Assembly: GCA_002898375.1 (NCBI GenBank)
Contig: BEIN01000003.1
Location: forward strand, 62,001-126,000
Source of the DNA: a bacterium HR37
Lineage (GTDB): Bacteria; Desulfobacterota_D; UBA1144; Nemesobacterales; CSP1-2
Direction of reading: 5' to 3'
Length of the DNA: 64,000 bases
Part shown: piece by piece, positions 8,779 to 18,494 of the stretch
How the letters are laid out: each line of letters opens with the position of its first letter
Position numbering within the stretch: the first letter of the stretch is position 1
Made by a program: the position numbers and the translations under genes
The notes under the pieces: model-generated
Database searches by the model: none
Seen by the model: only the letters and a program-made list of their open reading frames with translations
Told to the model about the DNA's origin: nothing

Positions 8779-8812
8779 ACCCAATCCACCGGTAATAACC
8801 GGTAGATTGGGT
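8779..8812. terminator. hairpin between convergent iscU and ComEA-like genes
   Basis: ACCCAATC-C-ACCGGT (8779-8793) pairs with ACCGGT-A-GATTGGGT (8798-8812) around a 4-nt loop, with a single C/A mismatch. It lies between two convergent stops and could end transcription from both sides. Neither flank has a long T run, so the efficiency is uncertain. Confidence 0.6.
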
Positions 8813-8817
8813 GATAT

Positions 8818-9120
8818 TTATGGATTTTGTTTTTCTTTAGGCTTGTCTTCTGTAGTTATAAGGTCTTTTATTCTTTCAAACTTCTTTTCCCCTATCCCCT
8901 TTACGTTTTTTAGCTCATCTATTGTCTTGAATCCGCCAACTTTTTCTCTATATGCGACTATGTTTTTAGCTGTGGACTCTCCTATACCAGGTAGCTGAGT
9001 AAGCTCTTGGATTGTGGCTTTGTTGATGTTTACCTTACTGCTAGTTTCTGTAGTAAAACCCGCTGATGAAATAAGCATAAGTACAAAGGAAAAGGTAATA
9101 ATGGATTTAAGTCTTTTCAT
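8818..9120 (-). CDS. ComEA-like helix-hairpin-helix protein, exported
   Basis: 100 aa. An N-terminal signal peptide (MKRLKSIITFSFVLMLISSAG) is followed by a ComEA-type double helix-hairpin-helix domain at about 30-90: VNINKATIQELTQLPGIG and LKNVKGIGEKKFERI. Such proteins bind double-stranded DNA at the cell surface or periplasm and are linked to DNA uptake, though many genomes carry ComEA-like proteins without a full competence system. The ribosome site AAAGGAGGT precedes the ATG. It is divergent from the next gene. Confidence 0.88.
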   Translation of the reverse strand: MKRLKSIITFSFVLMLISSAGFTTETSSKVNINKATIQELTQLPGIGESTAKNIVAYREKVGGFKTIDELKNVKGIGEKKFERIKDLITTEDKPKEKQNP

Positions 9121-9273
9121 TGTGCATTTACCTCCTTTTTTTGTTTTTATGTGGGAATTATTGTCCTTTCTATCTTTTTAAATCAATAATACTTTTGGGT
9201 GATTTTAGGGTTAGAATTTTTTAGAACTTTTGTTCTAGTAAGGTCTTAAAAACAGTTATTTTAGGTGATGATA

Positions 9274-9684
9274 ATGAAAGGATGGGTTATAATTGGCATT
9301 TTTGTTATGTTTCTCTGGGGGATCGGTAGCTTTTTTGGAAAGATTGCTCTTTTTAAAGATACCCCATATCGGGTATACCTGTTTGAGGGAATGGGAACAT
9401 TGGTTGTTTTAACTGTGTTTGTTCTCTTAAAGAGAAGTGATATATTTACCGATTTTCACCTTAACTACCCTGCTCTTCTTATGGGTCTTAGCTGGGGTGT
9501 TGGGACGGTGCTTTTTATACTTGCTTTAGATTCCGTTAGGCTTTCTGTGTTTGTTCCGTTAACGGCTCTTTATCCTGCTGTTACGGTTCTTCTTTCCGTT
9601 GCTTTCCTTAAGGAGGAATTGGAGCTCAGGGAAGCAGTGGGGGTTTTTCTTGCTATAATCTCGGTGCTTATTTTATCTAGGTAA
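9274..9684 (+). CDS. half-size EamA-type membrane transporter protein
   Basis: 136 aa, about five TM helices and a single EamA repeat, so half the length of the common ten-TM drug/metabolite transporters. The ending FVPLTALYPAVTVLLSVAFLKEELELREAVGVFLAIISVLILSR is typical of the fold. It probably works as a homodimer. I chose ATG at 9274 because AGGTG is six bases upstream; ATG at 9268 and GTG at 9265 are in frame. The upstream gap (9121-9264) is AT-rich with a small TAGAAC/GTTCTA repeat and no other gene. Confidence 0.8.
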   Translation: MKGWVIIGIFVMFLWGIGSFFGKIALFKDTPYRVYLFEGMGTLVVLTVFVLLKRSDIFTDFHLNYPALLMGLSWGVGTVLFILALDSVRLSVFVPLTALYPAVTVLLSVAFLKEELELREAVGVFLAIISVLILSR

Positions 9685-9797
9685 AAATAAAAACTCTGTT
9701 TGTTTTTTAATTCTTATTTTGCTAATATTATAATAAAGTTTGCTTTTTATCCCATTTTATTTTAAATTCTCTAAATACACTACTCGGGAGGAAAATC

Positions 9798-11186
9798 ATG
9801 AGTAAGAAGGGAAATTCTTTTCTCAATAGGGGATATGAGGCAGCGTTAAAATACCCGCTTTTTGATTCCATCTTGCATCGTCGTTCTCGCAGGTTTGGTT
9901 TGGGGATGGAGTTAAAGGATAGCTCTCTTGAGTTTAAGTCTTCTGCCCCTCCAATACCTTTGGATGAGATGGAGGAGGCTTTACTTGTGTGGGCGGGAAC
10001 AGGGCTTACAGGCCTATGCCTTGCGGATCTGCCTCCGGAGACTGGTATAGACCTTCTTTGTCAGTGGACCGGTCGTACTTGGCCTTCTGCCTGTAACAAC
10101 CACGGAACGGAGCTATTCTTTACAAACGACAAGGGGCTTTACTTTGTAAATGTAAAGAAAATGCTTCCCCAAAAACACGAAGTTGATATGTTTTTTAAGA
10201 TGAGTCGTGAAGAGAAGATGCAGCGTATCCTTGAGCTTTACAGGGAAAGTCTGGTAAAGCTTGAGGATGGAAGGGCACAGCTACCAGACCGTATGCCTGG
10301 GCTTTTTGAGTTCAATCAGTGGAATACAAACAAACCTGGAACAACGGTATTTATTCCGGTAACGGATGTAACAGAGGAGTACATTAACCTCCTGCACCTC
10401 TACTGTAGCCATTCTTATGGCTTTACCATTATAGATGACCTTACAGGAAAACCGGCAGGGCAGGATCACTGGATAAAGAAAGGCAGGATTAAAGAGAATG
10501 TTAGGCTCTCTCTCTTTGATTTGGAGGTAAGGATTCTTACAGGGTTAAATGTTGAGCAGGCCTTTATCTGTCAAAATATGAGCCTTGCCCTTCAGGCCCT
10601 TGGCCTTGCTGGGTGGACTTTTAGCGGGTTCATTCCAAGGTTTGCCCTGGGGGCGGCCCCTGAGTTGTTCAGGGGACTTGGATTCAGATTTATCCAGCCC
10701 AAAAAAGGTGTTATTGAACCTCCTCAGACAATACCTGTTGGAAGGGATGGTGTAATGGAGGGGTACTGTCCACCCTATTATAAGGATATGAGTGAGGCTG
10801 TTGATGCTTTTCTTGAGCATAAGGAAGAGGCATGGAAGCCAGATAAACCTTTTGCCTATCTGGAGCCTGATAAACACCTTATGAAAGCTCCCCGTCCAAC
10901 AAAAACGACCACTCAGATCGTTAAAGACGTTGCCAACTACATATACGATACCTACGGAAGATTCCCGGCTTTTATAGACCCCATGTTTATGCGCCTCGTG
11001 TTTCAGGCACAGCATATAGATTTAGAGTTCTACGATAAATACTATCCACCGGGTGCCTATACGGATATGCATCTAAATCACTTTAAACTCTTTCATCCCG
11101 ATATTGAAGACCCATTTGCATACAAGTTTGAGAAGAAGATCAGGGCAACTCGCCCTAAAAAGCAGGGCAAAAAGGTTCGGGCATAG
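9798..11186 (+). CDS. large nitroreductase-like protein of unknown function
   Basis: 462 aa, cytoplasmic. Residues about 25-70 (ILHRRSRRFGLGMELK... PPIPLDEMEEALLVWAGTGLTGL) and 245-285 (VEQAFICQNMSLALQALGLAGW) resemble the FMN-binding start and central helix of nitroreductase-fold proteins, including SagB-type members. The long insert between them and the proline-rich C-terminal third (EDKTL-free, ending in basic KKIRATRPKKQGKKVRA) do not match a family I know. It has an SD (GGGAGG) and its own terminator, so it is monocistronic. It may be a redox enzyme; the substrate is unknown. Confidence 0.7.
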   Translation: MSKKGNSFLNRGYEAALKYPLFDSILHRRSRRFGLGMELKDSSLEFKSSAPPIPLDEMEEALLVWAGTGLTGLCLADLPPETGIDLLCQWTGRTWPSACNNHGTELFFTNDKGLYFVNVKKMLPQKHEVDMFFKMSREEKMQRILELYRESLVKLEDGRAQLPDRMPGLFEFNQWNTNKPGTTVFIPVTDVTEEYINLLHLYCSHSYGFTIIDDLTGKPAGQDHWIKKGRIKENVRLSLFDLEVRILTGLNVEQAFICQNMSLALQALGLAGWTFSGFIPRFALGAAPELFRGLGFRFIQPKKGVIEPPQTIPVGRDGVMEGYCPPYYKDMSEAVDAFLEHKEEAWKPDKPFAYLEPDKHLMKAPRPTKTTTQIVKDVANYIYDTYGRFPAFIDPMFMRLVFQAQHIDLEFYDKYYPPGAYTDMHLNHFKLFHPDIEDPFAYKFEKKIRATRPKKQGKKVRA

Positions 11187-11227
11187 AAAGCCCTCCTTCT
11201 TCTTTGTGAAAAGACATTATTTATTAA

Positions 11228-11257
11228 CAAATGCCGGGTGAAAAAGCCCGGCATTTG
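11228..11257. terminator. intrinsic terminator between convergent genes
   Basis: Perfect 11-bp GC-rich stem CAAATGCCGGG (11228-11238) / CCCGGCATTTG (11247-11257) with an 8-nt loop. It lies between the convergent nitroreductase-like gene and the fba operon end. A T-run follows about 13 bp later on the plus strand. Confidence 0.75.
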
Positions 11258-11280
11258 CCTCTGTACTTGGTTTTTTGTAA

Positions 11281-12357
11281 CTAGGCTATGGTTATGTCCT
11301 TGTTAAGGTATACGTTCTGAATGGCGTGAAGAAGCTCTATACCATCTTTCATTGGTTTCTGAAACGCCTTACGACCCGATATAAGTCCCATTCCCCCTGC
11401 CCTCTTGTTGATAACTGCTGTTCGGACAGCCTGTGCTAGATCGTTTTTACCAGATTCTCCTCCTGAGTTAATTAAGCCGGCTCTTCCCATGTAGCAGTTT
11501 ACCACCTGATATCGCGTGAGGTCTATGGGATGGTCAGATGTTAGTTCTGTGTAAACCCTCTCATCTGTTTTTCCAAACTTAAGTGCCTTAAAGCCTCCGT
11601 TGTTCTCAGCCTGTTTTTGCTTTATTATGTCGGCTTCAATCGTTACCCCCAGGTGGTTTGCCTGTCCGGTCAGATCAGCCGATACGTGATAATCCGCATC
11701 GCTTGTTTTAAAAGCTGGGTTTCTAAGATATGCCCAGAGTATGGTAACGAGACCCAGACTGTGTGCATAGTGAAAAGCTTCTGATATCTCTTGAATCTGA
11801 CGGTTGCTCTCTGGAGAACCAAAGTAGATTGTGGCTCCAACCCCTACCGCCCCCATTTGAAATGCCTGGTCAACGCTTGCAAACAGTATCTGGTCATACT
11901 TGTTTGGATAGGAAAGCAGCTCATTGTGGTTTATCTTTACTATAAATGGAATCTTATGAGCGTATTTCCTTGCAACCGATCCCAGTACACCAAGTGTAGA
12001 AGCAACTGCATTACAACCTCCCTCTATGGCAAGCTTAACTATGTTTTCAGGGTCAAAATAGATTGGGTTTGGAGCAAATGAAGCTCCTGCAGAGTGTTCA
12101 ACCCCCTGGTCTACAGGTAGTATGGAGAGATAACCTGTGCCTGCCAGGCGACCGGTATTAAAAAGGAGTTGCATATTTCTAAGAACTGCAGGTGGTCTGT
12201 CAGAGGGAACAAGCACCTCATCTACAAAAGAAGGGCCTGGTAGATGAAGGTGCTCTTTTGGTATTGTTTTGCATTCATGATTTAGTAGGTAATCTGCTTC
12301 ATCACCAAGCAGCTCTACTATAAAATCTATATCTTCTTTAACCTTAACCTGTGCCAT
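11281..12357 (-). CDS. class I fructose-bisphosphate aldolase, DhnA/FbaB type
   Basis: 358 aa from ATG 12357. It cleaves or forms fructose-1,6-bisphosphate via a lysine Schiff base. The [19 protein letters not shown] start and the [11 protein letters not shown] motif with the Schiff-base lysine match E. coli FbaB and archaeal-type aldolases, as do the C-terminal [10 protein letters not shown] and GLISGRKAF phosphate-binding loops. The open frame extends to a GTG at 12366, but GGGGGTGG sits at correct spacing for the ATG. It is the last gene of the gap-pgk-fba operon. Confidence 0.93.
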   Translation of the reverse strand: MAQVKVKEDIDFIVELLGDEADYLLNHECKTIPKEHLHLPGPSFVDEVLVPSDRPPAVLRNMQLLFNTGRLAGTGYLSILPVDQGVEHSAGASFAPNPIYFDPENIVKLAIEGGCNAVASTLGVLGSVARKYAHKIPFIVKINHNELLSYPNKYDQILFASVDQAFQMGAVGVGATIYFGSPESNRQIQEISEAFHYAHSLGLVTILWAYLRNPAFKTSDADYHVSADLTGQANHLGVTIEADIIKQKQAENNGGFKALKFGKTDERVYTELTSDHPIDLTRYQVVNCYMGRAGLINSGGESGKNDLAQAVRTAVINKRAGGMGLISGRKAFQKPMKDGIELLHAIQNVYLNKDITIA

Positions 12358-12410
12358 TTTTTCCACCCCCTTTTTGTTTTTTTGTCCTCTAAATATAAAT
12401 ACAGGTTTTT

Positions 12411-13610
12411 TCAGGCAACTTTATCATTTAAAATGGAAATCCCAGGGAGTTCTTCTCCACCAAGGAATTCAAGTAAAGCCCCACCACCTGTTGATATGTG
12501 AACAATCTCTGAGTCCAGAACCTCAGCTTTTCTTATGGCTGATATTGTTTCTCCTCCACCAACTACGGTTGTTGCCCCACGCCAGGTAGCAAGAGCAATG
12601 GCACGGGCTATATGGGTTGTCCCTACCGAAAACTCCTCTATCTCAAAAACCCCCATGGGACCATTCCAGAAAATAGAACCCATACCTTTTATTTCAGATG
12701 TGTACTTTCTTACAGTTTTAGGACCTATATCAAAGCCTTTAAAACCAGCAGGAATCTCCTCATCTACAATCATATAGGTTTTCCTCTTCTCTATACTTTC
12801 TGCAACTACGTGGTCAACAGGCAGCAATATCTTATCGCCGTAGTTCTTAAGTGCCTCCTCTGCCCATCCAATCATTTCGTCTTCAGTTAGTGAATCTCCA
12901 ACTCCTACACCCTTGGCTTTTAAGAAGGTGTAGGCTACCCCCCCTCCAATAAGAACTTTATCTGCCTTCTCAAGAAGGTTTTTTAAGGCATGTATCTTGT
13001 CCTTTATCTTTGCTCCACCAACAATTACAACAAAGGGGTGCTCTGGATTCTCCCTTATTCTTGTAAGGAACTTTAACTCTCGATTGAGCAGAAAACCTGC
13101 CAGTCTCAGGTTAAAGTAAAAAGCCATTCCGTAGGTAGAGGCGTGTTTTCTATGTGAGGTTCCAAAGGCATCGTTTACATATATGTCTGCAAGTGATGCC
13201 AACTCTTTTGCAAAGTTGGGGTCGTTATCGGTTTCTTCTTTATGAAATCTAAGGTTTTCAAGGAGCATAACCTCACCGTTTTGAAGCTCTTCTATCTCCA
13301 GCTTTACCTCATTTCCTATTACTTTACCTATAAACTTTACCGGTTTCCCTAAAAGCTCGGAAAGCCGATAAGAAACTGGCTTTAAGGAAAGATCCGGTAT
13401 AAATATGCCCTTTGGTCTTCCAAGATGTGAGGCAAGGATTATTCTTGCTCCTTTATCTATCAAGTAATCTATAGTGGGGATTGCTCTTCTTATTCTGTAG
13501 TCTTCACTGATTACACCATCCCTTATGGGAACGTTAAAATCGACCCTGACAAATACGCGCTTTCCTTCGTATTCTTCATCCGGTACATCAGATATTACCA
13601 TCTTTGGCAT
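12411..13610 (-). CDS. pgk: phosphoglycerate kinase
   Basis: 399 aa, full length. It transfers phosphate between 1,3-bisphosphoglycerate and ADP. The family motifs [19 protein letters not shown], the [13 protein letters not shown] hinge, and the C-terminal WNGPMGVFE and [13 protein letters not shown] nucleotide-binding loops are all present. Its ATG overlaps the stop of gap by one base (TAATG), which implies translational coupling. Confidence 0.98.
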   Translation of the reverse strand: MPKMVISDVPDEEYEGKRVFVRVDFNVPIRDGVISEDYRIRRAIPTIDYLIDKGARIILASHLGRPKGIFIPDLSLKPVSYRLSELLGKPVKFIGKVIGNEVKLEIEELQNGEVMLLENLRFHKEETDNDPNFAKELASLADIYVNDAFGTSHRKHASTYGMAFYFNLRLAGFLLNRELKFLTRIRENPEHPFVVIVGGAKIKDKIHALKNLLEKADKVLIGGGVAYTFLKAKGVGVGDSLTEDEMIGWAEEALKNYGDKILLPVDHVVAESIEKRKTYMIVDEEIPAGFKGFDIGPKTVRKYTSEIKGMGSIFWNGPMGVFEIEEFSVGTTHIARAIALATWRGATTVVGGGETISAIRKAEVLDSEIVHISTGGGALLEFLGGEELPGISILNDKVA

Positions 13611-14617
13611 TACAGCCTCTCCCCTATAAACTCTATGAGATCCACAACCCTTGATGAGTATCCGTACTCGTTATCATACCATCCAATAACCTTAACCAGG
13701 TTGCCATCTACAACGGAGGTAAGGGAAGCATCAAACACTGCAGAGTGGGAATCGCCTATAAAATCTGATGAAACAAGTGGCTCATCCACATACCTTAAAT
13801 AGCCTCTGAGCTTTCCCTCTGCAGCTTCCTTAAACTTTGAGTTAACCTCTTCTACCGAGGTATTCTTTTCAACCTCACATGTAAAATCAACCACCGATAC
13901 ATCCGGGGTTGGAACCCTCATTGCAACCGAGCTTAGCTTTCCCTTTAGCTCGGGAAATATTAACTCTATTGCTCTGGCAGCACCTGTGCTTGTTGGTATT
14001 ATAGAGAGTGCTGCTGCTCTTGCTCTTCTTAGGTCCTTATGTGGAGCATCTAGTATCCTTTGATCGTTTGTGTAGGAGTGTATTGTGGTCATCTCACCCC
14101 TTTTTATTTTAAAGTTTTCGTGAAGTACCTTAACTATCATCGCAAAGCAGTTTGTGGTGCAGGAAGCGTTTGATATAACATGGTGTGTAGAAGGGTTGTA
14201 GTTAAGGTGGTTTACACCAAGGACGGTGGTAAAATCTATTTCCCCCTTTGCTGGTGCGGTGATTATAACTTTCTTTACCGTGCCACGAAGGTGAGCTGAG
14301 GCCGCTTCTCTAGATGTAAACAGTCCACTTGCCTCCACCACTATGTTGGCTTTTACTTCTTCCCAGGGTATGTTTTTGGGTTCTCTTTCTGAAAACACCC
14401 TTATTGCTTTTCCATCTACCAATATGTGGTTGTTTTCAGCCCTAACTTCTCCCTTATAGGGTCCAAAAACTGAATCGTATTTAAAGAGATGTGCAAGTGT
14501 TTTGGCATCTGTTATATCGTTTATCCCTACAAATTCTAACCCCTTTCTCTGAAGCCCTATTCTAAGCACATGCCTTCCAATCCGTCCGAAGCCGTTTATA
14601 CCAACTTTAACTGACAT
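13610..14617 (-). CDS. gap: glyceraldehyde-3-phosphate dehydrogenase
   Basis: 335 aa. The Rossmann motif NGFGRIGR is at residues 8-15 and the active-site Cys153 is in SNASCTTNC. Asp34 after the second strand (GINDITD) suggests NAD preference, as in classical GapA. WYDNEYGYSSRVVDL is the conserved C-terminal signature. First gene of gap-pgk-fba, driven by the promoter at 14654-14682. Together with ApgM at 39-40 kb this covers much of central glycolysis/gluconeogenesis. Confidence 0.97.
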   Translation of the reverse strand: MSVKVGINGFGRIGRHVLRIGLQRKGLEFVGINDITDAKTLAHLFKYDSVFGPYKGEVRAENNHILVDGKAIRVFSEREPKNIPWEEVKANIVVEASGLFTSREAASAHLRGTVKKVIITAPAKGEIDFTTVLGVNHLNYNPSTHHVISNASCTTNCFAMIVKVLHENFKIKRGEMTTIHSYTNDQRILDAPHKDLRRARAAALSIIPTSTGAARAIELIFPELKGKLSSVAMRVPTPDVSVVDFTCEVEKNTSVEEVNSKFKEAAEGKLRGYLRYVDEPLVSSDFIGDSHSAVFDASLTSVVDGNLVKVIGWYDNEYGYSSRVVDLIEFIGERL

Positions 14618-14653
14618 AAAACCTTCCCCCCATGTTGGTTTTGTCCTATTTTT

Positions 14654-14682
14654 AAGTTACCCCTTTTGCTTTGTGGAGTCAA
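14654..14682 (-). promoter_or_regulatory. promoter of gap-pgk-fba operon
   Basis: On the minus strand TTGACT (14682-14677), 17-bp spacer, TAACTT (14659-14654). The predicted start is about 30 nt upstream of the gap ATG, which has GGGGGGAAGG as ribosome site. Confidence 0.55.
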
Positions 14683-14696
14683 GGTGTTATATCACC
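14683..14696. promoter_or_regulatory. inverted repeat abutting the gap -35 box, candidate operator
   Basis: GGTGTTATATCACC has arms GGTG/CACC around a TATA centre. It touches the -35 of the gap promoter and is about 50 bp from the argC promoter. This is a typical regulator-site position, but the short arms make chance possible. Confidence 0.3.
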
Positions 14697-14742
14697 AATT
14701 TGCTATCCAATTCAGTGTGGAATTTTAATTCAATATGGCTAC

Positions 14743-14771
14743 TTGCTTTTAGCTTAAATACCTGATATTTT
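14743..14771 (+). promoter_or_regulatory. promoter of argC, predicted leaderless
   Basis: TTGCTT (14743-14748), 17-bp spacer, TATTTT (14766-14771). The predicted start, about 14778, is 2 nt before the ATG at 14780, and no ribosome site is present upstream. Confidence 0.5.
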
Positions 14772-14779
14772 CAATTTCT

Positions 14780-15817
14780 ATGAAGAAAAAAGCGGCTATA
14801 CTTGGGGCAAGTGGTTATACCGGTAGTGACCTTATTAGGCTTCTCCTCATCCATCCTGAGGTTGAGGTTATACATGCTACGGCTGAAAAACATGTAGGGA
14901 AGAGCATTTCAGATGTTCTTCCTTATCTAAGAGGTTTTTTGGATCTTGAGCTTAAGCCCCTTGATGTAGAATTGATCCCCGATGAGGTGGATATTGTATT
15001 TACTGCACTTCCTCATGGAAAATCTGCAGGGGTTGTTAAAGAGCTGGTTGGAAAAGGTAAAAGGGTTATAGATCTGGGGGCTGACTTCAGATTAAGTCAC
15101 CAAACGTATAGGGAGTGGTACGGTGATCATCCGTGTCCTGAGCTTATTTCAAGGGCAGTTTACGGAATAACAGAGCTTTTCAGAACGGAGATCTCCGAAG
15201 CGCAACTTGTTGCTAATCCAGGGTGTTATCCTACTTCTGCTATACTTGGGCTTGCTCCCCTTCTCAAATACGGATTTATAGAGGAAAGGCAAATCATAGT
15301 AGACTCTAAGTCGGGTGTGTCAGGTGCGGGTAGGTCATTGGAGCTTGCATACCACTTCTGCGAGGTGAATGAAGGTGTAAGGGCATATAAGGTTGGAGAG
15401 CATCGTCACACACCCGAAATAGAAGAGGTTCTGTCTCGGTACTGCGGCCTCAGTGTAAGGGTTTCTTTTACCCCCCATCTTATTCCAATGGACAGGGGTA
15501 TTCTCTCAACTATTTATGTTAAGCTAAAAGAGGTTGTGTCAAGTGCTGAACTAATTGCTCTTTATAGGGAGTTTTATGCAGATAGCTTTTTTATAAGGAT
15601 CGTTCCTGAAAGCGTGTACCCATCAACTGCTGATGTACGTGGTTCAAACTTCTGCGATATCGGGGTGAAGGTAAACAAGCGAGACGGAACCGCAGTGATT
15701 ATCTCCGTGATCGACAACCTTGTAAAAGGCGCATCTGGCCAGGCAATTCAAAACATGAATCTAATGCTTGGTTTTGATGAATCACTTGGGCTTACCATGC
15801 CTCCTGTGTTTCCTTAG
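14780..15817 (+). CDS. argC: N-acetyl-gamma-glutamyl-phosphate reductase
   Basis: 345 aa, normal length. It reduces N-acetylglutamyl phosphate to the semialdehyde in arginine synthesis. The GASGYTGSDLIRLL dinucleotide-binding loop, the catalytic cysteine in VANPGCYPTSAIL, the SKSGVSGAGR loop and the HRHTPEIEE helix are present. No other arg gene is adjacent. Its end overlaps the convergent cysteine desulfurase gene by 26 bp. It has no Shine-Dalgarno site and a promoter right before the start codon. Confidence 0.96.
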   Translation: MKKKAAILGASGYTGSDLIRLLLIHPEVEVIHATAEKHVGKSISDVLPYLRGFLDLELKPLDVELIPDEVDIVFTALPHGKSAGVVKELVGKGKRVIDLGADFRLSHQTYREWYGDHPCPELISRAVYGITELFRTEISEAQLVANPGCYPTSAILGLAPLLKYGFIEERQIIVDSKSGVSGAGRSLELAYHFCEVNEGVRAYKVGEHRHTPEIEEVLSRYCGLSVRVSFTPHLIPMDRGILSTIYVKLKEVVSSAELIALYREFYADSFFIRIVPESVYPSTADVRGSNFCDIGVKVNKRDGTAVIISVIDNLVKGASGQAIQNMNLMLGFDESLGLTMPPVFP

Positions 15818-16982
15818 AGGCTTTAACTTCTTGGGATAAGTTGGCTTCTCTTATCCTGCTTACGATTCCGGGAAGGATGTCAAGTACGTGTTCTATGTCC
15901 TCTCTCTTGGTAAATCTACCGAGGCTAAATCTAATCGAAGAAGTAGCAAGTTCCCTTGACATACCCATTGCAAGAAGTACGTGGGAAGGGTCAACATTTC
16001 CTTCAGAACATGCAGAACCGGTTGATACTGCAATACCTTCAAGATCAAGGTTTATTACAAGGGACTCTCCATCTACCCCCTTAAAGCTTAGGTTAAGGGT
16101 ATTGGCTAGTCTTCTCTCAGGATGTCCATTTAATTTTACGCCATCTATTTTCTCCAGAATTCCTCTATGCAGCTTGTCCCTAAATTCTGCTACTCTTGCG
16201 TTTTCGGTTTGCATCTCCTCTTTAGCAATTTCACACGCTTTTCCCAGTCCCACTATTCCGGGAACGTTTTCTGTTCCTGATCTCCTTCCCCTTTCCTGTC
16301 CGCCTCCATGTATGATTGGAGTTATCTTAACCCCTTCTCTTATAAAAAGAGCACCTATTCCTTTTGGCCCATAGAGTTTATGGGCAGAAAGCGAAAGGAG
16401 GTCAACGGGAATTTTTCTTAGATCAATTTCTATTTTTCCTACTGCTTGTACAGCGTCGGTGTGAAGGATTATACCTTTTTCCTTAACTATTTCTGCAATC
16501 TCTTCTATAGGCATTATTACCCCTGTTTCGTTGTTTGCAAACATTACTGAGACCAGAATCGTTTCGTCGTTTATGGCTCTTTTAAGCTCTTCTAAATCTA
16601 TAAGCCCATATTCATCAACACCTAGATAGGTTACTTTAAATCCCAGGGTTCTAAGAAACTCAAACGATTCAATAACGGAGGCATGCTCAACCTTGGTGGT
16701 TATCAGATGTGAGCCCTTTTCCCTAAGCGAGAGGGCAATTCCCTTTATTGCAAAGTTATTGCTCTCACTACCTCCACTTGTAAAAACCACCTCTTTTGGA
16801 AGGGCACCGATAAGCTCTGCAACCTGTTCCCTTGAGTTATCAAGTGCTGCTTTCCCTTTCCTTCCAAAGGAATGTATGCTTGAGGGATTCCCAAATTCCT
16901 CTTTCATGTAAGGAAGCATTGCTTCAAAAACACGAGGATCCAAGGGGGTTGTTGCATTGTAGTCTAGGTAAATCTTTTTCAT
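15792..16982 (-). CDS. cysteine desulfurase, NifS/IscS family
   Basis: 396 aa. This PLP enzyme converts cysteine to alanine and a protein persulfide. The YLDYNATTPLDPRVFEAM start, the PLP Schiff-base lysine in SAHKLYGPKG and the persulfide cysteine in STGSACSEGNVDPSHVL are intact. The long mobile loop with SACSEG marks the NifS/IscS class rather than SufS. I chose ATG at 16982 because GGGAAGG lies just upstream; ATG at 17006 is an alternative eight codons earlier. It follows cysE by about 39 bp and probably shares its operon, supplying sulfur for IscU. Confidence 0.95.
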   Translation of the reverse strand: MKKIYLDYNATTPLDPRVFEAMLPYMKEEFGNPSSIHSFGRKGKAALDNSREQVAELIGALPKEVVFTSGGSESNNFAIKGIALSLREKGSHLITTKVEHASVIESFEFLRTLGFKVTYLGVDEYGLIDLEELKRAINDETILVSVMFANNETGVIMPIEEIAEIVKEKGIILHTDAVQAVGKIEIDLRKIPVDLLSLSAHKLYGPKGIGALFIREGVKITPIIHGGGQERGRRSGTENVPGIVGLGKACEIAKEEMQTENARVAEFRDKLHRGILEKIDGVKLNGHPERRLANTLNLSFKGVDGESLVINLDLEGIAVSTGSACSEGNVDPSHVLLAMGMSRELATSSIRFSLGRFTKREDIEHVLDILPGIVSRIREANLSQEVKASKETQEAW

Positions 16983-17021
16983 ATAGGCCTTCCCTGTTTC
17001 CAGCATATACCTTTTTAAAGG

Positions 17022-17717
17022 TTACCTGGTTTTTACAATCTTAACGTTTAGGTTGTCCTTTTGATTCTCTTTTATTTCGTTTTCAAGTGCATCTATTCGC
17101 TTCTCAAGCTTTTTTATGTGTTCTATAAGAGAAGCAATTAAGCGTTCTTCCGGGTCCGGAAGCTTGTTGTGTTCAAGATCAGGATAGATGGGAAACTCTT
17201 CCTTGCGAACTATCTTTCCCGGAATCCCTACAACTGTTGAGTTTGGAGGAACATCCGTTATTACAACTGAGTTTGCCCCTATTTTGCTGTTTGAGCCTAT
17301 GGTTAGAGGTCCCAGGATCTTTGCCCCTGCTCCTATTGTTACATTGTTTTCAATTGTTGGATGTCTTTTGCTGCGGCTAAAGCTTGTTCCTCCAAGTGTG
17401 ACTCCATGGTAGATGGTTACGTTATCCCCTATTTCGGAGGTTTCTCCTATAACCACACCCATACCATGGTCTATGAAGAAGCCCTTTCCAATCTTTGCCC
17501 CGGGGTGGATTTCAATCCCTGTAAGAAACCTTGATATGTGTGAGAGAATCCTTCCCAGGAGTTTTAGACGGTGGTTCCACATCCAGTGAGCTATGCGGTG
17601 AAAAACTATTGCGTGGAAACCCGGGTAGGTAAATATTACCTCAAGTTTATTTCTTGCGGCAGGATCCCTTTCAAATATTACCTTAAAGTCTGCTTTGATC
17701 TCTTCTAGAATTCCCAT
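17022..17717 (-). CDS. cysE: serine O-acetyltransferase
   Basis: 231 aa. It makes O-acetylserine for cysteine synthesis. The N-terminal helical part ([30 protein letters not shown]) is followed by a left-handed beta-helix of hexapeptide repeats with [25 protein letters not shown] and [15 protein letters not shown]-terminal lysine/glutamate-rich coiled coil of about 35 residues ([19 protein letters not shown]) is longer than in typical enzymes. It pairs with the cysteine desulfurase downstream: cysteine made, then used as sulfur donor. Confidence 0.95.
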   Translation of the reverse strand: MGILEEIKADFKVIFERDPAARNKLEVIFTYPGFHAIVFHRIAHWMWNHRLKLLGRILSHISRFLTGIEIHPGAKIGKGFFIDHGMGVVIGETSEIGDNVTIYHGVTLGGTSFSRSKRHPTIENNVTIGAGAKILGPLTIGSNSKIGANSVVITDVPPNSTVVGIPGKIVRKEEFPIYPDLEHNKLPDPEERLIASLIEHIKKLEKRIDALENEIKENQKDNLNVKIVKTR

Positions 17718-17761
17718 CTATATGAGTAAAATAAAGAACAAGGGGAACTAAGTCAAGAAAA

Positions 17762-18451
17762 TTACTGGTTTAGAGCTGTCATTATATCCGGTTTGTTTGT
17801 AACTATTCCATCTATCCCGATTTGCATAAGGTTCCGGGCCTCTAAAGGGTTATCAACTGTCCACGTAAATAAAAACAGACCCGTTTTACGTACCTTTTCA
17901 GCAAGCCTTTTTGTAACAAATAAACGAAAGGGAGCTATAGCATCGGCAAAAACCTCTTTTCCCTTCTTAATTGGGTTTAGTGGGAAAAATACTATAAGAC
18001 CGGTTTTTACAGCAGGTTCAATTTCTTTTACCCTTTTTATAATGTTTTTTTGAAACGACACTATAAAAACGTCTTCTAAGAGATTGTGCTTGCCTATAAT
18101 CTCTAGGGTTTTTTCTTCGGTTCCCCTCTCTTTTAGTTCCACTACAAACTTTGTTTTTCCCTTTGCAAACTCTATAACCTCTTCCAGAGTCGGGATCCTT
18201 TCTCCTTTACCGGCATCGAGTTTTTTTAGCTCATATAGGGTTTTTTCCTTTACAGGACCGTATCCATTAGTGGTTCTATCAACCTTGGAATCGTGTATTA
18301 TCATAAGGTGTCCGTCTCTAGACATCCTTACATCTAGTTCAATCATATCGGCTTTCATATCAATTGCCCGTTTAAAGGCAAGTAGCGTGTTTTCTGGTTC
18401 ATAAGCACTTGCTCCCCTATGCGCTATTATCCTAAATTGTCTGTTATCCAT
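17762..18451 (-). CDS. glycerophosphodiester phosphodiesterase
   Basis: 229 aa, cytoplasmic GlpQ/UgpQ-type TIM barrel. The catalytic start IAHRGASAYEPENTLLAF, the metal ligands in MIELDVRMSRDGHLMIIHD and the DRTTNGYG loop are all intact. It hydrolyses glycerophosphodiesters to glycerol-3-phosphate and an alcohol. No signal peptide, which points to the UgpQ-like cytosolic form. It is divergent from the UbiA-type gene, 43 bp away. Confidence 0.93.
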   Translation of the reverse strand: MDNRQFRIIAHRGASAYEPENTLLAFKRAIDMKADMIELDVRMSRDGHLMIIHDSKVDRTTNGYGPVKEKTLYELKKLDAGKGERIPTLEEVIEFAKGKTKFVVELKERGTEEKTLEIIGKHNLLEDVFIVSFQKNIIKRVKEIEPAVKTGLIVFFPLNPIKKGKEVFADAIAPFRLFVTKRLAEKVRKTGLFLFTWTVDNPLEARNLMQIGIDGIVTNKPDIMTALNQ

Positions 18452-18494
18452 AAGAGGATCCTAATGTATTGCGATAATTTTCTAAGGCATTAGA

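Noticed and set aside
10545-11015. 156-codon frame antisense to the nitroreductase-like gene
   Set aside because: The sense gene has a ribosome site, terminator and coherent domains; the antisense frame has none of these.
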